Shown here: piece after piece, positions 1-7,619 of the stretch
Position numbering within the stretch: the stretch's first letter is position 1
Layout of the letters: each line of letters starts with the position of its first letter
NCBI GenBank assembly: GCA_002450895.1
Contig: DKAR01000024.1
Span: 1 to 16,567, forward strand
Direction of reading: 5' to 3'
Length of the DNA: 16,567 nt
From: Proteobacteria bacterium UBA6921
GTDB lineage: Bacteria; Pseudomonadota; Gammaproteobacteria; SG8-11
The notes under the pieces: generated by a model
Database searches by the model: none
Told to the model about the DNA's origin: nothing
The model's input: only the letters and a program-made list of their open reading frames with translations
Position numbers and translations under genes: made by a program

Positions 1-723
1 GTGTCGGCGGCCGCCTACCAGCTGATTCTCGACCGGCGCCTCGGCGAGTACCGCGTACCCGAAGGCTGGGCAATTTTTGCGGCCGGAAATCGGCAGGGCG
101 ATCGCGGCGTAACGTACGCCATGCCAGCGCCGCTGGCGAACCGTTTTTCGCACTTTGAACTTGAACCGAACCTGGACGATTGGGTCCTGTGGGCGCTTGA
201 TAACGGTATCGACGAGAGGCTCATCGGTTTTCTCCGCTTTCGGTCTGAACTTCTGTTTGAATTCGATCCCGCCCATAGCCAGCGTGCCTTTCCATCCCCG
301 CGAACCTGGGAGTTTGCTCACCGTGCATTGCAGAAATTTTCATCCGAACCTGGCCTGCTGCGTGATGCGGTCCAGGCCTGCGTTGGTGAAGCTGCGGCGA
401 TTGAATTGATCGCATTCTTGAAGCATTTCGAGCGCCTGCCCGATATCGATGCAATGCTCGCCGGTGAAGATGTTGAGATTCCAAAGGACATCGACATTCA
501 GTATGCCGTCGCATCAGCCCTTGTATCGCGTGTATTGCGCGAAAAATCCGACAAGACGAATTCGCCGCGCTTGTCCGAAGCACTTCGCTGCGCTGGAAAC
601 TTCCCACTGCGCGAAATTGGAGTCATGGTCGTACATGATCTTGCGCGGTCCGCTGGATCGGAAATTTACAGGCTTCCGGAATTTACACGGTGGGCAAAAG
701 AGGTTGGACGACTGTTGTTGTGA
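1..723 (+). CDS. MoxR-type AAA+ ATPase, C-terminal part (5' end cut by window edge)
   Basis: This is the back half of a MoxR-like AAA+ ATPase, a family that acts as a chaperone-like partner of VWA-domain proteins. The frame is open from base 1, and the GTG there is probably an internal codon. The Walker A and Walker B motifs expected upstream are missing, so the gene is cut by the window, not degraded. Visible landmarks are the sensor-1 segment WAIFAAGNRQ (Asn about residue 30 of the fragment) and the arginine-finger segment PLANRFSHFEL (Arg about 48). A helical lid domain follows, with the PSPRTWEFAHRAL segment. The stop codon TGA at 721-723 overlaps an in-frame GTG at 720 of the next gene, which indicates translational coupling. 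The family call is firm. The client of the ATPase cannot be read from sequence, but the neighbouring VWA protein is the obvious candidate. Confidence 0.85.
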   Translation: MSAAAYQLILDRRLGEYRVPEGWAIFAAGNRQGDRGVTYAMPAPLANRFSHFELEPNLDDWVLWALDNGIDERLIGFLRFRSELLFEFDPAHSQRAFPSPRTWEFAHRALQKFSSEPGLLRDAVQACVGEAAAIELIAFLKHFERLPDIDAMLAGEDVEIPKDIDIQYAVASALVSRVLREKSDKTNSPRLSEALRCAGNFPLREIGVMVVHDLARSAGSEIYRLPEFTRWAKEVGRLLL

Positions 724-1862
724 ACACGTCGGATGTCCATGAAAAACTGAGTGCCGCTCGCGCGCGATTGATTCTCGAGCGACCTTTTCTTGGTGCTCTT
801 GTTCTTCGGTTGGAGACGCATGAGGCCGACGCAAGCGCCTGTCCCACGACGGCGACCGATATGCGTCGCCTTTACTTCAATCGCGAATATATTGAAGCGT
901 TGGGTTCCAGACAATTGGAGTTTGTACTTGCTCATGAAGCGCTCCACTGCGCGCTTCTGCACCTGCTACGGCGGGGTGCGCGCGACAAGCATCGATGGGA
1001 TTTGGCGTGCGACCTGGCGATCAATCCACTGCTCGTGAACGAAGGTTTGGTGCCGCCTTCAAATGCCGTCACGTTCTTTGAGTATTCGGGAATGACGGCA
1101 GAAGAGATTTATCCGCTTCTTGACGAAAACTCGGAAGAGTCCGCGATGGATGGGCATATTGAGGGGAATCCTGAGCCCAAGTCGCCCAGTCAGGCTGCGC
1201 AAGACGATGGACCCGCCGGATCGGCATCGAATCCAACGAATGCCGAATTAGGCGAGCAGTGGCAGCAGCATCTTGCATCTGCCGCACAACGCGCGCGGAT
1301 GGCTGGGAAACTCAGTGGCGAAATGATGCGAGTGGTCCACGCATTCCTGGAGCCAAGGCTATCGTGGCGTTCGCTCCTTGAAAGAGTTATGCGCCAGGCC
1401 GGTCGCGATGATTACAGTTACATGCGGCCGTCTCGACGCGATACGGACGCCATTCTCCCCGGTATTAAGGGCGCGTTAGTGTCCGTGGCGTGTGTCGTTG
1501 ATGTCAGTGGCTCGATATCTGATCGTGAATTGCAGGAATTTGCATCGGAAGTCGACGCACTTAAAGCTCAAGTCAACGCGCGCGTTGTTTTGATCGCGTG
1601 TGACAGCGCAGTAGTGCAGGTGCCAGCAACGTTTGAGCCGTGGGATCAACTGGTTCTCCCAATGACATTGCCCAAGGACGGGGGGACGGATTTTCGGCCC
1701 CCGTTCAAATGGCTGGAAGAAAATGCGGTTGTACCTGATGCCGTGGTTTATTTTACGGACGGCCAGGGGGTGTTTCCCGAAGTTGAGCCAGACTTCGCGG
1801 TGACGTGGCTGGTGAAGGGGAACGCGACTGTTCCCTGGGGTCAAAGAATTCAGTTGAATTAG
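690..1862 (+). CDS. VWA-like domain protein with N-terminal putative metallopeptidase motif (DUF2201/COG3864 type)
   Basis: The 390-residue protein has two parts. The N-terminal half carries a zinc-protease-like HExxH motif, HEALH at residues 82-86, followed by the conserved stretch HRWDLACDLAIN. A low-complexity acidic and Ser/Pro-rich linker covers roughly residues 145-190. The C-terminal half is a VWA-type domain with an intact MIDAS: DVSGS at 271-275, the Thr of GGTDF at 333 and the Asp of FTDG at 357. The architecture matches the DUF2201/VWA-like family usually encoded beside MoxR ATPases, as here. Function is unknown; a metal-dependent complex with the upstream ATPase is inferred from family pairing. 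Two GTG starts are possible. One is at 690. The other, at 720, overlaps the upstream stop as GTGA and would give a protein 10 residues shorter. Neither has a strong ribosome binding site. Whether HEALH is catalytically active is not known. Confidence 0.85.
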   Translation: MGKRGWTTVVVNTSDVHEKLSAARARLILERPFLGALVLRLETHEADASACPTTATDMRRLYFNREYIEALGSRQLEFVLAHEALHCALLHLLRRGARDKHRWDLACDLAINPLLVNEGLVPPSNAVTFFEYSGMTAEEIYPLLDENSEESAMDGHIEGNPEPKSPSQAAQDDGPAGSASNPTNAELGEQWQQHLASAAQRARMAGKLSGEMMRVVHAFLEPRLSWRSLLERVMRQAGRDDYSYMRPSRRDTDAILPGIKGALVSVACVVDVSGSISDRELQEFASEVDALKAQVNARVVLIACDSAVVQVPATFEPWDQLVLPMTLPKDGGTDFRPPFKWLEENAVVPDAVVYFTDGQGVFPEVEPDFAVTWLVKGNATVPWGQRIQLN

Positions 1863-1922
1863 TCGTGGGTCGGAAGGGCAGGCCAAAGTCGAAATGGTGG
1901 AGTTCTCTTCAGGTACTGCGAC

Positions 1923-2945
1923 GTGAAACTTTCCTCCGAAGATGAATTGCGCCTCAATGTATTGCTGGCAAACGCCGTCGCGATTCGCCTGGATGAGGCG
2001 CGCGGAGTCGTGCATGGCCTTGGTCAAGATGATGAATTCGAGTTTCGGCTCTCTGAAGCGAATTCGGTAGAAGCGGCAATTCAGGCGGCACGTGCTTATC
2101 TTTCCACTCGAGTTCTCGGGTCTCCAAAACACTTTCCGACACACCTTCGAAGATGGTCTGGCCTCGGTCAGATAAGCAATGCCCCATTGGAAAAGCTGCT
2201 TCTGCTGGGAGATCCCGAGGCCATCTACGCAGTGGCTAGTTCGTCGAAGGTGACGGCCGAGCTTGCGGAACGTGCATGGTGGTGTCTGCCTGAACCTGCC
2301 ATTGCCAGAGCCTTGCTACGAAACGAAGTTGTTTCAATTTCGCCTTTGGGACAGACCTTGGCAGCCTGGTTGCTCGACTACTTGCCGTTCGAAGAAAGTC
2401 CAGAAAATCTCTATGAATCCGTCGTACTGCTGCTTCAACCGAATGTTCTGGATGACTCTACTCGCCGAAAAATTTGGGCCAAAGGGCGGCGAAACAAGAT
2501 CTATCGGGCCGCGTTCCTGAGCGCGTGTCCATTGCGGATTCCATTACCTAATCCATCAGGTATCGAGAACGCTGGTACGCGGCTTAGCGAATCTCGCAAT
2601 CAGCCTCAGTCACTTGATTTTGAGTCGCTGTACAAGCCCGAGATGCAAGCGCTTATCGCAGCCTGTATTGATGTACTCTCCAGCGCCTCGCATCCGATCG
2701 AAGTGATCGCCGTCTTCAAGGCGATTGAATCTCACTTCAGAATTGCGGGCGACAACGGACGGCAAGGTTTCAGCGCTTTAGACGGTGAAGTTGGCGAATC
2801 GCTGGCCCGGTTGGCCGACGTTCGCGAAGAAGAGTTGAATCCGCTGTTGGGGAGAAGTGACGCCGTCGGTACAGTAATGCGTGCGCAGCTCCGTCCGGTC
2901 ACCGAGCCGGTATTGAATAGCTTGAAGCGATTGGTCGCTTTTTGA
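1923..2945 (+). CDS. DsrS-like conserved protein (HEAT-like, function unclear)
   Basis: The 340-residue protein is soluble, with no signal peptide or membrane segment. It is mostly helical, with an alternating helix-turn pattern. The N-terminal stretch (SEDELRLNVLLAN), the HVLGSP-like VLGSPKHFP, the RRWSGLGQ segment, LLLLGDPEAI and the ERAWWCLPEP block resemble what I recall of proteins annotated as sulfur reduction protein DsrS in gammaproteobacteria. DsrS is the last, poorly characterised gene of the dsr cluster of sulfur oxidisers such as Allochromatium. No dsr genes are visible here, so a sulfur role should not be assumed. The gene follows the MoxR and VWA genes by 60 bases and probably belongs to their operon. 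The start is a GTG with only a weak GGAG about 14 bases upstream. I am sure it is a real gene, moderately sure of the family, and unsure of the function. Confidence 0.65.
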   Translation: MKLSSEDELRLNVLLANAVAIRLDEARGVVHGLGQDDEFEFRLSEANSVEAAIQAARAYLSTRVLGSPKHFPTHLRRWSGLGQISNAPLEKLLLLGDPEAIYAVASSSKVTAELAERAWWCLPEPAIARALLRNEVVSISPLGQTLAAWLLDYLPFEESPENLYESVVLLLQPNVLDDSTRRKIWAKGRRNKIYRAAFLSACPLRIPLPNPSGIENAGTRLSESRNQPQSLDFESLYKPEMQALIAACIDVLSSASHPIEVIAVFKAIESHFRIAGDNGRQGFSALDGEVGESLARLADVREEELNPLLGRSDAVGTVMRAQLRPVTEPVLNSLKRLVAF

Positions 2946-3070
2946 TCAGTGAAGTGCCATGTTGTAAGAAACTCCGTCATATTGTTCGGCCGTGCTGTTT
3001 CAAATGATCGGAATATCGGATTGCTCTAATTTTTCAGGCAATTTTCACGGAAATTTGGGATAAATAATTA

Positions 3071-3098
3071 TTGCGGGGTGACAAGCCCCGACTATAAT
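3071..3098 (+). promoter_or_regulatory. Sigma-70-type promoter with an embedded inverted repeat, upstream of the diguanylate cyclase
   Basis: A perfect TATAAT lies at 3093-3098, with TTGCGG at 3071-3076 and a 16-base spacer. The inverted repeat CGGGG-N7-CCCCG (3074-3090) covers half of the -35 box and most of the spacer. That is where a repressor operator would be expected. Transcription would start near 3105 and leave about 110 bases of untranslated leader before the ATG at 3215. The rest of the 2946-3214 gap shows a short direct repeat ATCGGA-AT-ATCGGA (3007-3020) and no convincing terminator for the upstream operon. Confidence 0.55.
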
Positions 3099-3214
3099 GA
3101 CGAGCTTTTCGGGGGTGCAGTCCTTGATCTTGAGTTGGCGATTAGCGGACGATAGCGTATCGGAAGTGCGCCGAAAGTGCGGTTCTTCTTTTGGTCGGCA
3201 GTTGAGGTAGGACG

Positions 3215-4615
3215 ATGTCAGTTAAAGGACGTTCAAAGTCTGGTGATGGATTGCAGCTGGCGAAAGCGCTGCTTCTCCTCGATGAATTAGTTACCCCCGA
3301 ATCCGAAGCGGTCGTCAGTGAACATTTGCGCGTTCTGGTTGAGGACGCACAGCGGGATTTCGCTGATGCCGAGGAAAAGTTCAGTAATTTGATTCGTACC
3401 ATGTTGGATGCTCTCGCTAACCGGGTCGCAATGCGTGAACCGGTTCTGGAAAAGCAGATTCGCATGGTCGCCTTGAGGCTGACGCCGCCTATTACCGCTA
3501 CGGAGTTGGCGGCGTTGGAAGAATACATTTCTACGATCATCAAACGGACCTCGGCCATGGCGCCAGCTCAACCCGCAGGCATGCCTCCACCACCTTCAAT
3601 TTCAGATTTTGTACCGCCGCCCATCGCGCCGTTACCACCCATGGCATCGCGGGCGACAGAGCCCAAGATTGACCGCGAAGACATGTCCGAACATGCAGCC
3701 TCGCCGATTCCGGAAACGCCACCCGCAAAACGTTCGGAAGCGATTATTCGCGAGCAGTTGGCACAGCGCGGGCAGGAAACCAGTAAGGTACGGGCGGCGC
3801 TGGTTCGCCACGTGGACGAGGCGATCGCCCAGAATCAAGAGTTTGGGGTATTGCTAAGTGTCGAGTTGGAAGCATTGCGCCAGGCAGAGCGGATTCAGGA
3901 CCTCGAAAAACGGCGTGTGACCCTGATTGCTGAAATTAACAAGTTTGTTAAGAAACATCGGGTTTTATCGGACAAATTCGACAGCGCGAGCAAGTATCTC
4001 CGCTTGGTTGAGTCAAGCAATCAGCAGCTCAGCGATGAATTGGACCGGGTGCGTCTTTTGAGTCTTACGGACGAATTGACAGGCTTGCCAAATCGTCGGG
4101 CATTTTTGCGTCGCCTTGAAGATGAAGTCGGTCGAGTTAAGAGATACGGCGTTCCCGTTACGATGACCATTATCGATCTCGATGATTTCAAGGGAATTAA
4201 CGACAATCGAGGGCATGGCGGTGGCGACGCCGTGTTGCGTGGGTATTCCGATCACATTCTCTCCATATTCCGACACCATGACATGGTGGCGCGTTATGGT
4301 GGCGAAGAATTTGCCGTGATTCTCCCAAATACGTCTGGCGATGGAGCTCTTAGGGCGCTTCAGAAAGTGCAGAAACGCGTCGGCGAAACTTTCTGCAATT
4401 ACAACGGCGAGAAGTTTCCAATGCCCACATTTTCTGCAGGCCTTGCGGAGTACCGGGCTGGCGAGACAGTCAGTGAATTCATTGAGCGGGCGGACTCCGC
4501 GCTATATCGCGCAAAGCACTTAGGGCGTAACCGCGTTGAAATTGCTACTGATATTGCGGGGGGATCAGACCCAAAAAAAGGTCACCGCGATGACGTTAGC
4601 GCCCGTCATGCTTAA
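3215..4615 (+). CDS. Diguanylate cyclase (GGDEF) with unclassified N-terminal region
   Basis: The 466-residue protein is soluble and predicted to make cyclic di-GMP from two GTP. It has four regions. Residues 1-110 form a helical part I cannot assign to a known sensor. Residues 112-170 are a proline-rich linker (PPPPSISDFVPPPIAPLPP). Residues 175-290 are long helices with coiled-coil character. From about 290 to 450 there is a GGDEF domain. The catalytic motif is GGEEF at 362-366. An RxxD product-inhibition site, RHHD (353-356), lies five residues upstream, as in feedback-inhibited cyclases. TDELTGLPNRRAF and the IDLDDFKGIND metal-binding segment are also intact, so the enzyme should be active. 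No EAL domain, receiver domain or transmembrane helix is visible. Dimerisation through the coiled coil would be the natural control point. The start is supported by GAGG at 3204-3207, seven bases upstream of the ATG. It appears monocistronic. Confidence 0.93.
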   Translation: MSVKGRSKSGDGLQLAKALLLLDELVTPESEAVVSEHLRVLVEDAQRDFADAEEKFSNLIRTMLDALANRVAMREPVLEKQIRMVALRLTPPITATELAALEEYISTIIKRTSAMAPAQPAGMPPPPSISDFVPPPIAPLPPMASRATEPKIDREDMSEHAASPIPETPPAKRSEAIIREQLAQRGQETSKVRAALVRHVDEAIAQNQEFGVLLSVELEALRQAERIQDLEKRRVTLIAEINKFVKKHRVLSDKFDSASKYLRLVESSNQQLSDELDRVRLLSLTDELTGLPNRRAFLRRLEDEVGRVKRYGVPVTMTIIDLDDFKGINDNRGHGGGDAVLRGYSDHILSIFRHHDMVARYGGEEFAVILPNTSGDGALRALQKVQKRVGETFCNYNGEKFPMPTFSAGLAEYRAGETVSEFIERADSALYRAKHLGRNRVEIATDIAGGSDPKKGHRDDVSARHA

Positions 4616-4964
4616 GGCACTGACGGAGAGCTGGATAATTCATTAAGTTCAACTGGTTATCCTAGTATTTCGTAATCCCTGCCGCCCTCAAAGTCGGGTA
4701 TTTGGCGACCTGATGGCAAAAATACAACTTGGTTTGAGTACCTCCCTCTCGTTAAAATTCGCCCTGACTTGCATGATGTAATGCGCAAGTTACTAAAATC
4801 ATTAAAAGAGTAGTAACGGCTCAAGTATTCTTGGCCCGCCCGATAAGAGCAGTTGGAACGGTCCTTGAAGTAGCATTTTTGCCGCACAAACGAGGAAAAC
4901 ACATCGCGGATGGAAGCAACCGCGACCGAGCAGCTAACTGGGACGATTGGCGAGGGTTTGAGTT
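4616..4964 (+). other. 349-base non-coding stretch between the diguanylate cyclase and the transglycosylase-like gene
   Basis: No plausible gene is visible. Two weak inverted repeats can be seen. GGATAA and TTATCC flank an 18-base spacer near 4633-4662. ACTTGC (4767-4772) and GCAAGT (4785-4790) flank a 12-base spacer. The sequence is more AT-rich than its surroundings up to about 4820, as expected for a promoter region. A sigma-28-like element is listed separately at 4821-4846. I see no clear T-tract hairpin that would end transcription of the upstream gene. Confidence 0.5.
4821..4846 (+). promoter_or_regulatory. Possible sigma-28 (FliA)-like promoter element
   Basis: TCAAGTAT (4821-4828) matches the FliA -35 consensus TAAAGTTT at 6 of 8 positions. 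CCCGATAA (4839-4846) matches the -10 consensus GCCGATAA at 7 of 8. The spacer is 10 bases where 11 is usual. The element lies about 120 bases before the transglycosylase-like gene and on the same strand. One short spacer and one -35 mismatch more than ideal keep this tentative. Confidence 0.3.
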
Positions 4965-5750
4965 ATGGCAACGCAGCGGTCTTCAGTTCGTACACGTGCC
5001 GGCTACGGGCATTACTACCTGTACAAGGTGCTGATCTTTTTTGTCCTCATCGCCTCGTCATTCATGTTCATTAATACCATTCTTGTTGGAAGCGCTGCGG
5101 ACCCTTGCGGCGGTTTGTCCCTATTCCGAGTCGTTCCTACATCGTGCGAGCAAACGGGCAGCTCCGAGTCGGTCTCTGACAAGGAAAGCGAGAGGCCGCA
5201 GACCATTTGGAACCCGGTGGCGAAATCTTGGCTCACTGGACAGCAAGTTCAACTGTTAAAAACCGCGTACGACATTGGCCTGCAAGATGGCGGGTTATCT
5301 CAGGCCCAACTGTTACAGAGCACACTTCTTCAGGAAACCATCGCCGGTCAGCTCGGCCGGATTGGACATCAGTCGGCACCGGTTGGAAAACGCTCCTACG
5401 GGGTCATGCAGGTTAAGGTAACTGCCGCACAAGACGTACTGGCGGCGTATCCCACCTTAGGTGGGTTCAGGACTGATGAAGAACTGATCGTTCGGTTGAT
5501 GATGGACGATGAATTTAACATTCACGTAGCATCGAAGTTCCTGCTACTGATGCGCGAAAAGACGGGTAGTGATTCCGAGGCGCTTGTCGCCTATAACATC
5601 GGACTCAAGGCCGCGCGTCGTTTTGTCGATCACGGCGATTTTCGATACGTCAAAAACGTTACACGCTACTTTGTCGACGTTGTACGTCCGTTCAATCGAA
5701 AATATCTTGGAACGGACTCGGACGACACGACCCTGTCTTCGTCGGTTTAA
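4965..5750 (+). CDS. Membrane-anchored lytic-transglycosylase-like (SLT fold) protein
   Basis: The 261-residue protein has a short basic N-terminus and one hydrophobic segment at about 19-41, which is an uncleaved anchor or signal sequence. A polar linker reaches to about residue 80, and a lysozyme-like domain covers about 95-245. The order of motifs fits the family 1 soluble lytic transglycosylase fold. The candidate catalytic Glu is E124 in LLQETIAG. It is followed by YGVMQV (145-150), equivalent to the usual GLMQ(I/V), and by AYNIG (209-213), where the family norm is AYNAG. Such enzymes cleave peptidoglycan with formation of 1,6-anhydromuramic acid, in the periplasm. The match is by motif order, and overall similarity is moderate, so enzymatic activity is inferred. 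The ATG has GAGGG about nine bases upstream. It stands alone, convergent with phoH. Confidence 0.75.
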   Translation: MATQRSSVRTRAGYGHYYLYKVLIFFVLIASSFMFINTILVGSAADPCGGLSLFRVVPTSCEQTGSSESVSDKESERPQTIWNPVAKSWLTGQQVQLLKTAYDIGLQDGGLSQAQLLQSTLLQETIAGQLGRIGHQSAPVGKRSYGVMQVKVTAAQDVLAAYPTLGGFRTDEELIVRLMMDDEFNIHVASKFLLLMREKTGSDSEALVAYNIGLKAARRFVDHGDFRYVKNVTRYFVDVVRPFNRKYLGTDSDDTTLSSSV

Positions 5751-5805
5751 TTCTCGCTTTCGTCGACCTTAGCCAAAGTGCCCATTGTGTCGTGATTGTT
5801 TCATC

Positions 5806-5849
5806 TGCGCGCGCGGTGGTCTCCAACACGCGCGCAAACGCTCATTTTC
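5806..5849 (+). terminator. Possible intrinsic terminator after the transglycosylase-like gene
   Basis: An eight-base GC-rich stem, TGCGCGCG (5806-5813) with CGCGCGCA (5829-5836), encloses a 15-base loop. On the plus strand AACGCTCATTTTCT follows, so the T-tract is short and displaced. On the minus strand no T-run follows. It sits between the two convergent genes and best serves the plus-strand one. Confidence 0.4.
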
Positions 5850-5869
5850 TAGTTATGTAAGTTGGGCGC

Positions 5870-7258
5870 CTAGAGGTGTGATTCCGCGTACTCGGCAAGT
5901 GCGGAACGAGGAACGCCGTTTAGGTGAACACTGCCGCCATGGGCAAACCCCTTAAATCGCTCTGTCATATATGTCAGCCCGGATGACGTCGGATTGAGGT
6001 AGGGCGTATCGATCTGAGCGAGATTGCCCAGGCAAACGACTTTGCTTCCTTCGCCGGCGCGCGTAATGATCGCTTTTATCTGGTACGGTGTCAGATTTTG
6101 GCTTTCGTCGATGATAATAAAGCTCTTTTGAAAGCTTCGTCCCCGAATGTAATTCAGAGCCTTGAATTGAATATTTGCTTTCTTCTTTACGAAATCAATG
6201 CTGCTGCTGGGGTTCGCATCGTTGAGGTGAAGCGCCTCGATATTGTCGTTGATTGCCCCTAGCCAAGGATCCATCTTTTCTTCTTCGGTCCCTGGAAGGA
6301 AACCGTGGTCTTCCGCCAACGGAGGCGTACTGCGAGTAGCGATGATCTTGTTGTACAACTGGTGCTCAACGGTCAGTTCGATTGCTGCAGCAAGTGCAAC
6401 GATTGTTTTTCCGGATCCGGCCGATCCGGTGAGATTTACGAGATGCACCGATGGATCAAGCAGCAAATTGAGTGCAATCGCCTGATAGATATTTCGTGGT
6501 TTCAGTCCCCACGCTGTTTGATGCATGAGTTTTTCACGCGGGAGATCCCTGAGCGTGACCGTGTCTTGGGTCACTTCTATTACGCGTCCAACGAACTGCT
6601 GACTATCAATCACGAATTGGTTCGGGAAAACGTTGTTCCGCAGCGAGTCCGCCGGGACGGTGTGATATGCAGAGCCGTTTCGATACACGGTAGCAACGTT
6701 GCTGACCAGATCCCAAAATGAGCCGTCGATATCGATGTAACCCTTGGTCAGTTGTTTTATATCAGATACAAGCTGGTCACTTTGGTAGTCCTGAGATTCG
6801 ATGCCACAACCACGCGCCTTCAAGCGCATGTTGATGTCTTTTGTTACCAAAACGAAGGTCGTGTCCTTATTTTGAGTCTGCAAAACTCGCAAGCGATTGA
6901 TGATTCTATTGTCGTTATCGTTGTCAGGAAGATAGAGCTCGTTGTTTCTTTCAACCTGAGTCAACATGATAGAAAGTGACCCAGCGGCTTCACCTTTTTC
7001 GGCGCGGCGGATGGGTATACCTTTTTCTATCGCTTCTGGTGGCGCATCTCCCAGCAACCGGTCGATCATTCTGATCGCGGAGCGGCAGTCTGCAGCGATT
7101 GCCAATTTGGTGTCTTTTAACCGGTCAAGTTCTTCAAGAACCGTCATCGGAATGATGACCTGGTGTTCTTCAAAATTGAGAAGGGAGTTTGGATCGTGGA
7201 TGAGGACGTTGGTGTCGATTACGTAAGCAATCTTTCTGAAAGGGCGGTCATTTTCCAT
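5870..7258 (-). CDS. PIN domain-PhoH family ATPase (PhoH2 type)
   Basis: The protein is about 462 residues and joins an N-terminal PIN ribonuclease-like domain to a C-terminal PhoH ATPase/helicase domain. This is the PhoH2 architecture, for which RNA helicase and RNase activities have been reported in mycobacteria. The PIN domain opens with YVIDTNVLIHDP, whose Asp15 is a predicted metal ligand, and later has VTKDINMRLKA. The PhoH part has Walker A GSAGSGKT (278-285), AEDHGFLPGTEEEK, Walker B IIIDES (381-386) and GNLAQID. The frame is open for 17 more codons upstream, to 7309. I chose the ATG at 7258 because AGAGG lies seven bases before it, whereas GGAGG is 16 bases from the 7309 ATG. No partner gene is adjacent. 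The family is certain; the physiological target is unknown. Confidence 0.95.
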   Translation of the reverse strand: MENDRPFRKIAYVIDTNVLIHDPNSLLNFEEHQVIIPMTVLEELDRLKDTKLAIAADCRSAIRMIDRLLGDAPPEAIEKGIPIRRAEKGEAAGSLSIMLTQVERNNELYLPDNDNDNRIINRLRVLQTQNKDTTFVLVTKDINMRLKARGCGIESQDYQSDQLVSDIKQLTKGYIDIDGSFWDLVSNVATVYRNGSAYHTVPADSLRNNVFPNQFVIDSQQFVGRVIEVTQDTVTLRDLPREKLMHQTAWGLKPRNIYQAIALNLLLDPSVHLVNLTGSAGSGKTIVALAAAIELTVEHQLYNKIIATRSTPPLAEDHGFLPGTEEEKMDPWLGAINDNIEALHLNDANPSSSIDFVKKKANIQFKALNYIRGRSFQKSFIIIDESQNLTPYQIKAIITRAGEGSKVVCLGNLAQIDTPYLNPTSSGLTYMTERFKGFAHGGSVHLNGVPRSALAEYAESHL

Positions 7259-7546
7259 CGGTTCGCCTCTAAAAATGTGATTGTTCACGACTGCGGACGG
7301 ACGAGTCATTTTGTTTTTTTCGGTGCCTCCTTAGTTCATTTATCGGCAAGTATCTCGGGACCAACAGCGCCCTCTTGTTAACAGCTTAGTTCCATTTTTT
7401 CAGTTCGCCCAGTAGAGCGGGAGCAGCGGATTCTGCCCGCCAAATCGGATTGCCCAATGGTTAAGATTGGTTCAGGGGATCAAAAGGGCGCAAAACCGCG
7501 ACGCCACACTGGGTCGGAGAGCTGAGGGGAGCGGGCAGGGGAACAC

Positions 7547-7582
7547 AAAAAACACGCCGCAGACCTTTTTGAGGTCTGCAGC
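7547..7582 (-). terminator. Intrinsic terminator of cspD
   Basis: Read on the minus strand, GCTGCAGACCT pairs with AGGTCTGCGGC across a five-base loop, giving an 11-base stem with one G-U pair. It is followed by GTG and six Ts (7547-7552). The same positions on the plus strand give a C-A mismatch, so the structure favours the minus strand. It lies about 45 bases after the cspD stop. Confidence 0.8.
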
Positions 7583-7605
7583 ATTTTTCATCGGCGAAAG
7601 CTTCG

Positions 7606-7619
7606 AAGAGATATCTCTT
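7606..7619. other. Perfect 14-base palindrome in the cspD 3' untranslated region
   Basis: AAGAGATATCTCTT is a perfect palindrome that begins inside a second, overlapping palindrome, CTTCGAAG (7601-7608). It lies between the cspD stop codon and the terminator. It could be a weak RNA stem or a protein binding site; neither is shown. Confidence 0.4.

Noticed and set aside
1476..2144. 222-codon minus-strand frame across the VWA gene and the DsrS-like gene
   Set aside because: Antisense to the coding MIDAS region of the VWA gene; composition is not protein-like.
3099..3214. A cyclic di-GMP riboswitch in the leader of the diguanylate cyclase gene
   Set aside because: None of the conserved GEMM-type sequence blocks is visible in the leader.
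7300..7340. Sigma-28 -10 string GCCGATAA on the minus strand upstream of phoH
   Set aside because: No TAAA-like -35 exists at the proper distance.
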